Part shown: positions 7,625 to 13,849 of the stretch, piece by piece
Position numbering within the stretch: position 1 is the stretch's first letter
Layout: each line of letters starts with the position of its first letter
DNA from: Candidatus Aenigmatarchaeota archaeon
Lineage (GTDB): Archaea > Aenigmatarchaeota > Aenigmatarchaeia > CG10238-14
Direction: 5' to 3'
NCBI GenBank assembly: GCA_017610225.1
Contig: JAFCCM010000057.1
Coordinates: forward strand, 1-15,256
Length of the DNA stretch: 15,256 nt
Notes under the pieces: generated by a model
Database searches by the model: none
The model's input: only the letters and a program-made list of their open reading frames with translations
Told to the model about the DNA's origin: nothing
Made by a program: the position numbers and the translations under genes

Positions 7625-7694
7625 GGGTCACTCCAGAGCTACCTCGATCTTCATGCCTTTCGGTCAGTTTGGGATGGTCTCTTCATCGTGACCC
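7625..7694 (-). ncRNA. Candidate structured small RNA, about 70 nt
   Basis: A perfect 7-bp stem closes the segment (GGGTCAC at 7625-7631 with GTGACCC at 7688-7694). Read on the minus strand, the inside folds further: AGAG-ACC pairs with GGT-(AG)-CTCT, leaving an asymmetric GATGA / GGA internal loop next to the outer stem, and a CC-GAAA-GG hairpin lies in the apical part. The GAAA (GNRA) loop exists only on the minus strand. A TATA box on that strand (7717-7724) is centred 26 bp before G7694, the normal archaeal distance, and the plus strand has no box at that distance. The GATGA/GGA loop resembles a kink-turn, and CGATGA plus CTGA motifs recall C/D-box guide RNAs, but boxes C' and D do not match well. 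No T loop, so it is not a tRNA. Family unknown. Confidence 0.5.
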
Positions 7695-7716
7695 AAAGTA
7701 AATTAAGATTAAGAAA

Positions 7717-7725
7717 ATTTATAAG
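7717..7725. promoter_or_regulatory. Likely two-way TATA box between candidate RNA and SIMPL gene
   Basis: ATTTATAAG reads as a TATA box on both strands. On the minus strand it lies 26 bp before the 5' end of the candidate RNA (7694). On the plus strand it would start transcription near 7747, giving the SIMPL gene a leader of about 57 nt. Confidence 0.5.
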
Positions 7726-7803
7726 TTAATGATCGTTCGGTCTCTTCCTGACATAAACATAATATCTTAAGAATCTACCCAACAAATACTTCTTGTGATA
7801 AAA

Positions 7804-8565
7804 ATGAAAACAGAATCAAAAATAGTTGTATTACTGATAATAGGACTAATAGGAATGAGCGCACTAGTAGCACTAAAACCAGTCAATATAAATTTGACAG
7901 GAGGATCAGGAAAATCAGTAGAACCAGAGAATAGTATACAGACAACAGGTCAATCTATTCTTAATGTAGATCCTGACGAGGCTGAAATAATACTTGGTGT
8001 GGAAACACAAGAAGAAAATGCTTTGGGTTCACAACAAGGGAATGCAGAAATAATGGAAAAAGTTATGTTAGCCTTAAAGAATAATGGAATCAAAAATAAG
8101 GATATTAAAACCTACCAATACAGTGTTCAACCAATCAGAAACTACAATAGTAGAAGTGGTGACTATCAAAAAATAATCGGTTATAGAACAACAAATATGA
8201 TTAAAATCAAGACAACAAATCTTGACAATGTTGGTAAGGTTATTGACGCTGCAGTTTCTATAGGTGCTAACAAATTCCAAGGAGTTAGTTTTGGGTTGAC
8301 AGATGAAAAACAGACAGAATACAGAAATGAAGCATTAAAAGAAGCGGCAAAAAATAGCAAAGATAAGGCTGAATCAATTGCAGATGGATTGGGTGTTAGA
8401 GTGGAAGGAGTATTAAGCGCAAGTGAATCAAGTTATTACCAACCTGTTTACAGAGGATATGATATGATAGCAAGTGTTGGGTCAGAAATAGAAGCAACAA
8501 CAGAAATTAGTCCAGGAATGATTCAAGTCAGTGCAGCAGTAAGTGTTAGTTATGAGTTTGTTTAA
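7804..8565 (+). CDS. SIMPL (DUF541/YggE-like) domain protein, membrane-anchored
   Basis: A 253-residue protein with one N-terminal membrane helix or uncleaved signal (about residues 7-25), then a SIMPL domain facing outside. Family features seen are the opening ENSIQTTGQSILNVDPDEAEI, the charged helix with many E/Q residues around 75-95, the IGYRTTNMIKIKTTNLDNVG strand-helix unit, and the late segment EALKEAAKNSKDKAESIADG followed by the VEGVLSASES strand. Bacterial YggE is linked to oxidative-stress defence, but the molecular role of SIMPL proteins is poorly known. ATG 7804 is chosen over GTG 7795 because GTGAT at 7795-7799 makes a good ribosome site 4 nt ahead. The gene ends convergently with rps17e, and the two stop codons overlap in the palindrome TTAA (8562-8565). 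Confidence 0.85.
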   Translation: MKTESKIVVLLIIGLIGMSALVALKPVNINLTGGSGKSVEPENSIQTTGQSILNVDPDEAEIILGVETQEENALGSQQGNAEIMEKVMLALKNNGIKNKDIKTYQYSVQPIRNYNSRSGDYQKIIGYRTTNMIKIKTTNLDNVGKVIDAAVSIGANKFQGVSFGLTDEKQTEYRNEALKEAAKNSKDKAESIADGLGVRVEGVLSASESSYYQPVYRGYDMIASVGSEIEATTEISPGMIQVSAAVSVSYEFV

Positions 8566-8819
8566 CGTCTTCTTCTTGCTTTTTTTCTTTTATCTAAGTT
8601 AGGATTTTGATATGTTACCTTGATAGAATGAAGTTTTTTCATTTTAACCAAACTATGAGCAATATAACCTGCTATCTTGTTTCTTGTTATACTAGAGTCA
8701 AAAGTCATCATCTCGTCAAGTATTCCTTTGTTTTTTTCAAAATCAGAAAATCTATTAGGATACATTTCTATAAGTCTTTCTGAAAGTTGTTTAACATGTG
8801 TTGATCTTACATTACCCAT
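8562..8819 (-). CDS. rps17e: Ribosomal protein S17e (eS17)
   Basis: Small-subunit ribosomal protein found in archaea and eukaryotes. The 85-residue sequence shows the family pattern: MGNVRSTHVKQLSERLIEMY at the start, P-N-R-F-S-D-F-E-K-N-K, and the hallmark RNKIAGYIAHSLVKMKK. Archaeal S17e is usually about 60-70 residues; this copy has an extra basic tail of roughly 20 residues ending KKARRRR, likely binding rRNA. GGTGA (8824-8828) lies 4 nt before the ATG, and a TATA-like TTTAAATT (centre about 8866) would place the start near 8840, leaving a leader of about 20 nt. It ends tail to tail with the SIMPL gene with a 4-bp overlap of stop codons. Confidence 0.92.
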   Translation of the reverse strand: MGNVRSTHVKQLSERLIEMYPNRFSDFEKNKGILDEMMTFDSSITRNKIAGYIAHSLVKMKKLHSIKVTYQNPNLDKRKKARRRR

Positions 8820-8894
8820 TCATTCACCTTGTTCATGACTTATTAGGGTTTGGAGTATAAGAATTTAAATGTTATTGAAAAAGAAAAATAAAAT

Positions 8895-9098
8895 TTAACC
8901 CGTGGCCCAGCCTGTTGGGTTATTTTGTCCGAGTGCTAATCTTATTAGTTTTTCTCGCATATAAATACCTGGTTCTAATTCAGAAACTGTATATTCATAA
9001 TATTTATATTCTGCCCCTTTTAATGGAACCAAAACTGTTACTGTATTCCCTCTAACAGGGTACTCATTCCTACCGTCACTCATATCAATATCAGCCAT
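8895..9098 (-). CDS. Small hypothetical protein (67 aa)
   Basis: A soluble, acidic protein of 67 residues without cysteine, signal peptide or membrane segment. I do not recognise it. The centre reads YPVRGNTVTVLVPLKG followed by a Tyr-rich strand and E-P-G-I-Y, suggesting a small beta-barrel. ATG 9098 is preferred over TTG 9107 because TGAT sits just ahead of it. It stands alone and points away from the primase gene. Its promoter (TATA-like at about 9128-9135 on the minus strand) shares sequence with that of the small gene at 10510-10749. No known partner; a lineage-specific gene. Confidence 0.55.
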   Translation of the reverse strand: MADIDMSDGRNEYPVRGNTVTVLVPLKGAEYKYYEYTVSELEPGIYMREKLIRLALGQNNPTGWATG

Positions 9099-9125
9099 AT
9101 TTATCAATTCTCATATAGATTTCCT

Positions 9126-9178
9126 TATATTTAAACATTTCTATACTTTAGTCACTATATTGTAGTAACATTAAATCA
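9126..9178. promoter_or_regulatory. Divergent promoter region A (small orphan / primase)
   Basis: This stretch holds a minus-strand TATA-like box (TTTAAATA, 9128-9135), a minus-strand CTAAAGTAT (9143-9151), and a plus-strand inverted repeat ACTATATTGTAGT (9154-9166) followed by CATTAAATCA (9169-9178). The same elements occur in the same order in region B (10779-10829). The inverted repeat overlaps a possible plus-strand TATA box for the primase gene and could be an operator. Confidence 0.5.
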
Positions 9179-9190
9179 ATTTATCCATTC

Positions 9191-9197
9191 ATTCCTA
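9191..9197 (+). promoter_or_regulatory. ATTCCTA element 17 nt before the primase start
   Basis: ATTCCTA starts 17 nt before ATG 9208, as it does before the genes at 993 and 10867. No Shine-Dalgarno site is present between it and the start codon. Confidence 0.4.
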
Positions 9198-9207
9198 ATA
9201 ACAATTT

Positions 9208-10506
9208 ATGAAGAATTTTACAAAAGTAATGAAATATTATTCCAGAGAAGATGTACAAGATGTCTTACTAGGAATATCCAGAAAACGTGAAATAGTAGGA
9301 GTATATGACAATGGCGCTTTCGACAAAAGACCAAATATTCTTGCTTATCCTGATGATATAGTAGAAATGGTTAAAAAGGGTGTGGTTAGTTTTCATGGTT
9401 CTGTGGAAAAATGGTCTAGTCCTATGAGACTCGAAAGTGGGATGACCGCTCAACAGCTCGACAGTCTAAGAATAGGTTGGGATCTGATTTTAGACCCTGA
9501 TTGCCTTGATTTTGACCTTTCTAAAATAACTGTTAAAACTATCTGCGAAGCCTTGGAAGAACATGGAATAAAGGATTATTCAATTAAATATACTGGTGGA
9601 AAAGGATTTCACCTAGGCATACCATTCGAGGCATTCCCTAAAAAAGTTAATGGTAAATATCTTGAGAAAATGTATCCTGGTGTTGCAAAAACAATAATAG
9701 AATATCTGAAAGATTATACCAAAGAAACACTCAGAGAAAGATTTTTAGAACTAGATAATCCTCTTGGTCTTGTAGAAAGAGTTGGCAAAAACATTCAGGA
9801 TTGTATTGATGAGGATGGCATCAACCCGTTAAAACTAGTTGAAATCGACAGTATGGTTGCTTCTTCCCGTCATATGTTTCGCCTTCCTTATAGTCTTCAT
9901 GAGAAATCATTATTAGTCAGTTTACCAATCAAATTATCGCAGCTAAACAAGTTTCAGAAAGAAGATGCAAGTTTATGGAAAGTGAAAGTAAATACAAAAT
10001 TCCTAGCAGAAGAACCAAAGTTAGCAGAAGCCAGTTCACTCTTAGTTGAAGCATTGGATTGGTCTGAAAAGTACAGGAGTGGGAAGGACGAAGAAAAGGT
10101 TGAGTATAAAGGGTCTAGAAAAAAACTAAAAAAAGTTCCAAAAAAGTATTTTCCACCATGTATTACTAAAATGTTGGGGGGTTTGAAAGACGGGAGAAAA
10201 AGATCTGTGTTTGTTCTCATTACTTTCCTTCAGAACATGGGATGGCCTTGGGAGAAAATTGAAAAAGAACTTGAGGAGTGGAATAAAAGAAATCCTAAAC
10301 CTTTACCTAAAAACTATGTTAAAACCCAGTTGAGATGGCATCAAAGACAACCTAGAAATCTTCTTCCACCCAACTGCGACAACGATAATTACTACAAAAA
10401 TATACTTGGTGAGGTCAAGGATGATTGTTGTGAAGGGCTAAAAAATCCTGTTAATTATGTTTTTAGGTGGCTGAAAAGGAACAATGGAATTAAAAAGAAA
10501 AGATAA
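9208..10506 (+). CDS. priS: DNA primase, fused small (PriS) and reduced large (PriL-type) parts
   Basis: A 432-residue archaeo-eukaryotic primase that makes RNA/DNA primers for replication. The catalytic core shows WDLILDPD (Asp96 and Asp98, the metal-binding D-x-D), the nucleotide-binding YTGGKGFHLG (130-137, His135), and EIDSMV (Asp214) followed by RHMFRLPYSLH (221-231), which aligns with the usual R-L-I-R-L-P-G-S-L-H. After about residue 310 the sequence changes to a large-subunit pattern: FPPC (Cys318), R-K-R-S-V-F-V-L-I-T-F-L-Q-N-M-G-W, then PPNC (Cys390) and DDCC (Cys407, Cys408) before KNPVNY, like the iron-sulfur domain of PriL. The spacing between Cys390 and Cys407 is the 17 residues I recall from human PRIM2. 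This resembles the single-chain primase of Nanoarchaeum equitans. No separate priL is present here. One usual Cys position seems shifted or lost. Confidence 0.88.
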   Translation: MKNFTKVMKYYSREDVQDVLLGISRKREIVGVYDNGAFDKRPNILAYPDDIVEMVKKGVVSFHGSVEKWSSPMRLESGMTAQQLDSLRIGWDLILDPDCLDFDLSKITVKTICEALEEHGIKDYSIKYTGGKGFHLGIPFEAFPKKVNGKYLEKMYPGVAKTIIEYLKDYTKETLRERFLELDNPLGLVERVGKNIQDCIDEDGINPLKLVEIDSMVASSRHMFRLPYSLHEKSLLVSLPIKLSQLNKFQKEDASLWKVKVNTKFLAEEPKLAEASSLLVEALDWSEKYRSGKDEEKVEYKGSRKKLKKVPKKYFPPCITKMLGGLKDGRKRSVFVLITFLQNMGWPWEKIEKELEEWNKRNPKPLPKNYVKTQLRWHQRQPRNLLPPNCDNDNYYKNILGEVKDDCCEGLKNPVNYVFRWLKRNNGIKKKR

Positions 10507-10509
10507 CAA

Positions 10510-10749
10510 TTATCTAGAACGTCTTCTAACATCAGAAAACCATTCATATGACCATCTATGTCCATCTCCTATATTTAAAAGTACATTATCGGGTCTAACT
10601 TCAACTCCTCGAATGGGATACCAACCTGTTTGACTTCCTGTTCTTGAATGCCATGCTTCTATTGGCCCTTCTCCTAAAAATCGATTAAAATATCCTTCGT
10701 CTCCAGGTTTAAGAGTTTTAGCACTTTCATATGTTATACTTTCAACCAT
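10510..10749 (-). CDS. Small hypothetical protein (79 aa)
   Basis: A soluble protein of 79 residues ending in a very basic tail (DVRRRSR). It is rich in Gly and Trp (four Trp in the second half) and contains G-W-Y-P-I-R-G-V-E-V, weakly like the Y-P-V-R-G of the orphan at 8895-9098; the rest does not match. No cysteine, signal peptide or membrane segment. I do not recognise a family. ATG 10749 is chosen because GTGAT (10754-10758) forms a ribosome site directly ahead; GTG 10758 is in frame but lies within that site. It ends convergently with the primase gene, 3 nt apart, and its promoter region is shared with GINS51. Confidence 0.55.
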   Translation of the reverse strand: MVESITYESAKTLKPGDEGYFNRFLGEGPIEAWHSRTGSQTGWYPIRGVEVRPDNVLLNIGDGHRWSYEWFSDVRRRSR

Positions 10750-10778
10750 ATCAATCACTCATATACATGACTTAACCA

Positions 10779-10829
10779 CTATTTAAGTATTTCCATATTT
10801 TACTATATAATAGTAATAACACTAAATCA
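10779..10829. promoter_or_regulatory. Divergent promoter region B (small orphan / GINS51)
   Basis: It contains a minus-strand TATA-like ACTTAAAT (10781-10788), minus-strand GTAAAATAT (10795-10803), a plus-strand perfect inverted repeat ACTATATAATAGT (10802-10814) and CACTAAATCA (10820-10829). All have counterparts in region A. The inverted repeat overlaps a TATA-like sequence on the plus strand, as an operator would. Confidence 0.5.
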
Positions 10830-10849
10830 CACCATTTATTTCAACTTTC

Positions 10850-10856
10850 ATTCCTA
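10850..10856 (+). promoter_or_regulatory. ATTCCTA element 17 nt before the GINS51 start
   Basis: The third ATTCCTA in the window placed exactly 17 nt before a start codon (ATG 10867). As at the other two, no Shine-Dalgarno site is visible. Confidence 0.4.
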
Positions 10857-10866
10857 TTTCTAATAT

Positions 10867-11418
10867 ATGCCAGAAGATAATCAACAAGAAGCAATAACTT
10901 ACGAATACATCAGAAAAATCCAAAGAGAAGAACAGAATGATGTCAAGTTATCCAAGATACCAGATGATTTCTACAAAAAAGCCAAGAAATACTTAGACCA
11001 AAAAGTGAAACTAACAAAGAAAAAAAGAGATAGGTCGAGTGAACTAGAAGTAGAAAATATACAAAGAGTACTAGAAGATGTGTTTAATAGAAGAGAGACC
11101 AAAACCCTTCAACAAGCCGTCTTCGCAACAAGAACAGGAATTCCAGTCCAGAACCTCACAAAAAATGAGGAAAAGTTCTTCAGACAATTGGTAGAATTGC
11201 TCAAATTCCACAGAAGCAAGACTTTAAATATATTAACTAAAAAAACTAAAGAAAAGGGAGAACCAAAGCTACAAAAGCTTAAATTCATACAAGATATACC
11301 TGAATTCATGGGTTCAGATCTTAAAAAATATGGTCCATTCAAAGCAGATGAAGAAGGAGAAATACCTTCAGAAAATGCAGAATTAATGGTCAAAAGTGAA
11401 ATCGCAAAAATGGTGTAA
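10867..11418 (+). CDS. gins51: GINS complex subunit Gins51 (Gins15)
   Basis: Archaeal GINS binds MCM helicase and the recJ-like GAN/Cdc45 protein and links the fork to primase. The 183-residue protein has the Gins51 layout: an N-terminal helical A domain with YEYIRKIQREEQND, IPDDFYKKAKKYL, the E-x-E-N...V-F-x-R-R-E-x-K motif (about residues 60-80) and NEEKFFRQLVELL. A short charged linker follows, and then the C-terminal B domain (about 134-183) with LKFIQDIPEFMGSDLKKYGP and A-E-L-M-V-K-S-E-I. Gins51 is the form with the B domain last, which fits. It follows the primase gene on the same strand with one reversed small gene between, a neighbourhood seen in many archaea. L44e begins 3 nt after its stop. 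Confidence 0.87.
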   Translation: MPEDNQQEAITYEYIRKIQREEQNDVKLSKIPDDFYKKAKKYLDQKVKLTKKKRDRSSELEVENIQRVLEDVFNRRETKTLQQAVFATRTGIPVQNLTKNEEKFFRQLVELLKFHRSKTLNILTKKTKEKGEPKLQKLKFIQDIPEFMGSDLKKYGPFKADEEGEIPSENAELMVKSEIAKMV

Positions 11419-11421
11419 TAA

Positions 11422-11703
11422 ATGGATGTTCCAAAAAATCAAAGAGTGTTTTGTCCTATTTGTAGAAAGCACACAGAACACACAGTAGAAGTAACCAAGA
11501 AGAAACAAAGAAGAAAGGTTGCTCAAGGGCAGAGAAGATATTTAAGAAAACTTAAGGGTTATACTAGTTTCCCAAGGCCTAAACCAGATCATGAGAAAAG
11601 CGTGAAAAGAACTGATTTAAAGTATAAATGCTCAGAATGTGGTAAAAAACATAGTAAAGGAAGAGGAATCAGAAATAGAAAATTCAAACTTGTCAAAAAA
11701 TAG
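11422..11703 (+). CDS. rpl44e: Ribosomal protein L44e (eL42)
   Basis: Large-subunit ribosomal protein near the E site in archaea and eukaryotes. The 93 residues match the family: start MDVPKNQRVFCPICRKHTEH, very basic middle (KKKQRRKVAQGQRRY), the F-P-R-P-K-P segment, and a late YKCSECGKKH. Cys11, Cys14, Cys70 and Cys73 form the zinc site. The gene starts 3 nt after gins51 and is followed 9 nt later by rps27e, so it sits inside a tight operon. GGTG in the end of gins51 provides the ribosome site. Confidence 0.95.
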   Translation: MDVPKNQRVFCPICRKHTEHTVEVTKKKQRRKVAQGQRRYLRKLKGYTSFPRPKPDHEKSVKRTDLKYKCSECGKKHSKGRGIRNRKFKLVKK

Positions 11704-11712
11704 GTGTAATCA

Positions 11713-11895
11713 ATGGTAGCAAAACAACCAATCAGTAAATTTCTGGAAGTAGTTTGTCCTAAATGTAAGAATGAACAAATAATCTTCAATAAAGCATCAA
11801 AACCAGTTACATGTCTTGTCTGCGGTAATGTTCTCGCTGAACCAACTGGTGGAATGAGTGTAATCAAAGCCAAGATTGTTAAAGTTCACGGGTGA
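11713..11895 (+). CDS. rps27e: Ribosomal protein S27e (eS27)
   Basis: Small-subunit zinc-ribbon ribosomal protein. The 60-residue length and the sequence KFLEVVCPKCKNEQIIF, then TCLVCGNVL and EPTGG, are typical. Zinc ligands are Cys15, Cys18, Cys34 and Cys37. GGTG (11703-11706) overlaps the L44e stop codon and serves as its ribosome site. The pair L44e-S27e is a conserved archaeal couple, commonly followed by the alpha subunit of initiation factor 2; here GlyRS follows instead. Confidence 0.95.
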   Translation: MVAKQPISKFLEVVCPKCKNEQIIFNKASKPVTCLVCGNVLAEPTGGMSVIKAKIVKVHG

Positions 11896-11938
11896 ATATT
11901 TTAGCATTCTTTTCTAATTATAATAAGAAGGTGAATCA

Positions 11939-13420
11939 ATGTCAACATTAAAAGATGTCCAGAATGTTTGTCTAACTAGATGTATAGTTTTCCCTACAGC
12001 CGAAATCTACTCAGGTATGTCAGGCTTCTTTGATTTTGGTCCTGTCGGAACACTAATAAAACAGAAATTTATTAATTATTGGAAAGATACATTTGTTAAA
12101 AGTCAGGATAATGTATTTGAAATAGACGGTTCTACTATCCTCCCAGAAAAGGTTCTCAAAGCATCAGGTCATGTTGACTCGTTTGTTGATCCAATTGCTC
12201 AGTGTAAGAAATGTAAGAGTATTCTGAGGGCAGATCATTTGATTGAAGAGAAAACCGGAGAGTTTGTCGAAGGTAAAAGTCCAGAGGAATTGACAGAAAT
12301 AATCAAGAAAAACAGTATTATCTGCCCTAAGTGTGAGGGGGAACTAATGGACGTTAGAGTCTTCCAATTGATGTTAAAAACTGAGGTTTCACCCACAGGA
12401 GGTCAGATAGGTTACTTAAGACCAGAAACTGCCCAGAACATCTTTACTGCGTTCAATCGTGTTTATAGATCTACCCGCTCCAAACTTCCAATGGGTATAG
12501 CCCAAGTAGGGCATTCATTTAGAAATGAAATATCTCCAAGAAACTTTATCGTGAGAGTGAGAGAATTTAGCCAGATGGAACTTGAAATGTTCTTTGACCC
12601 ACGAGATGACAAGTGCCCGATGTTTAATGAAATAGAAGATGTTAAAATTAACCTGGTGACACGAGAAGCACAGGAGAAAAATGGTAAAATGATTAAGATT
12701 TCGGTAAAGGAAGCAATAAATAAAGGAATTATCTCAAATCAGTGGTTAGGATACTTTTTAGCCAAAGAATTCAAATTTTACAAGTCTTTGGGCATTCCTG
12801 AGGATTGTTTAAGATTTAGACACATGTTATCGGAAGAGACACCACATTATTCCAAGGGTAATTTTGACCTGGAGATTAAGTTTGATTTTGGATGGAAAGA
12901 AACTGTGGGAAATGCTTACAGGACTGACCATGACTTAAAGAATCATATGAAACATGCTAATGTTGATTTAAGTGTGGTAACAGACGATGGTAAAGTTGTT
13001 CCTCATGTAGTTGAACCATCTTTTGGTGTGGAAAGGACTATTGCTGGGTTTCTACTTCATAATTTTGTCGAGGATAAGGAAAGAGGGTGGAATTGGTTTA
13101 GGTTCCCTGCCAGAATCGCTCCATATATTTGTTGTGTATTTCCGTTAGTTAAAAAGGATGGGATAGCAGAAAAAGCCAAAGGAATAATTGAGGATTTAAA
13201 GAAAGAAGGTTTTGACGTGTTTTACGACGAGTCTGGATCAATCGGGAAAAGATATGCTCGTGCTGATGAGATTGGTGTTCCGTTTGCGATTACTATTGAT
13301 TATGACACTCTCAAGGATGATACTGTTACTGTTAGGAATAGGGATTCTACTAAACAAATTAGAGTTCATGAAAAAGATCTTAGAGTATTTTTGGAAGGGG
13401 CATTAAGAGGGTTGGAGTAA
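11939..13420 (+). CDS. glyS: Glycyl-tRNA synthetase, archaeal/eukaryal type
   Basis: Class II synthetase that charges tRNA-Gly. The 493-residue protein shows the N-terminal V-F-P-T-A-E-I-Y-S-G-M-S-G-F-F-D-F-G-P block, motif 1 with ASGHVDSFVD, a Cys pair insert (CKKCK and CPKC, likely zinc), the RPETAQNIF segment, motif 2 FRNEISPRNFIVRVREFSQ, and motif 3 PHVVEPSFGVERT. The C-terminal anticodon-binding domain starts near I-A-P-Y-I-C-C-V-F-P-L and contains Y-D-E-S-G-S-I-G-K-R-Y-A-R-A-D. Archaeal enzymes are often longer, about 560-590 residues, so one of the insertions is shortened. GGTGA (11930-11934) lies just ahead of the ATG, 43 nt after rps27e. Confidence 0.95.
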   Translation: MSTLKDVQNVCLTRCIVFPTAEIYSGMSGFFDFGPVGTLIKQKFINYWKDTFVKSQDNVFEIDGSTILPEKVLKASGHVDSFVDPIAQCKKCKSILRADHLIEEKTGEFVEGKSPEELTEIIKKNSIICPKCEGELMDVRVFQLMLKTEVSPTGGQIGYLRPETAQNIFTAFNRVYRSTRSKLPMGIAQVGHSFRNEISPRNFIVRVREFSQMELEMFFDPRDDKCPMFNEIEDVKINLVTREAQEKNGKMIKISVKEAINKGIISNQWLGYFLAKEFKFYKSLGIPEDCLRFRHMLSEETPHYSKGNFDLEIKFDFGWKETVGNAYRTDHDLKNHMKHANVDLSVVTDDGKVVPHVVEPSFGVERTIAGFLLHNFVEDKERGWNWFRFPARIAPYICCVFPLVKKDGIAEKAKGIIEDLKKEGFDVFYDESGSIGKRYARADEIGVPFAITIDYDTLKDDTVTVRNRDSTKQIRVHEKDLRVFLEGALRGLE

Positions 13421-13464
13421 AACATTAAGTTCTCTATTTGATACTTCTATTATTTTCGCATATT

Positions 13465-13719
13465 CTATCCTTCTTCTCTATCTCTATTTGCAGCAAGTTC
13501 TTGTCCTTTGGCACTTAGCACATAGAAAGATTTTTTCCAAAACAAAATACCACTTTCCGTTGCTCTAAGAAGTCTTGGGGTTGCGTCAACAAGATCTCTC
13601 TGATATTGGGTCAATGACATCCTATATGTTGGATCATTTGGATCTCCATAAGGTATTGTCTCAGTTCCAGTTGCCATCCTCTCTAACAAAGCATATGCTC
13701 CTTCACTTAATTTACTCAT
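13465..13719 (-). CDS. Small hypothetical protein (84 aa)
   Basis: A soluble 84-residue protein of helices and short strands: a helix at 3-16, a Gly/Pro-rich turn (Y-G-D-P-N-D-P), a helix around 34-52 (LTQYQRDLVDATPRLLRATE), then GILFWKKSFYVLSAKGQELA. The ending, a strand pair with S-A-K-G-Q-E-L-A, looks like the last part of a winged helix, where such a line closes the wing, so a DNA-binding role is possible but not shown. The ATG has the best Shine-Dalgarno site of the window, GGAGGT (13726-13731). It stands alone, convergent with glyS and upstream (in its own direction) of nothing else here. Confidence 0.6.
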   Translation of the reverse strand: MSKLSEGAYALLERMATGTETIPYGDPNDPTYRMSLTQYQRDLVDATPRLLRATESGILFWKKSFYVLSAKGQELAANRDREEG

Positions 13720-13725
13720 TTTCTT

Positions 13726-13731
13726 ACCTCC
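13726..13731 (-). promoter_or_regulatory. Strong Shine-Dalgarno site (GGAGGT)
   Basis: GGAGGT on the minus strand, 6 nt before ATG 13719, fixes the start of the 84-residue gene. A TATA-like TTTAAAAG (13759-13766) lies further upstream, preceded by GTAAAATAT (13777-13785). Confidence 0.6.
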
Positions 13732-13849
13732 ATCTATTTTTCAAATCCCATTTTTTCACTTTTAAATCTCTAAAGTATATTTTACTTTTAAATTAATTTA
13801 AACACCACTTAAATACAAGAAATAAAATAATTTTCTATCAAGAAGAAGT

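Noticed and set aside
7625..7694. tRNA, hammerhead ribozyme or standard C/D-box guide RNA
   Set aside because: There is no T loop. The CTGATGA and GAAA core of a hammerhead is not complete. Only CGATGA and one CTGA resemble C/D boxes, and the C' and D boxes are poor, so no family is assigned.
7676..7757. GGTCTCTTC occurring twice (7676 and 7739) as a possible repeat unit
   Set aside because: Only nine bases match with different surroundings; this is too short to call a repeat or attachment site.
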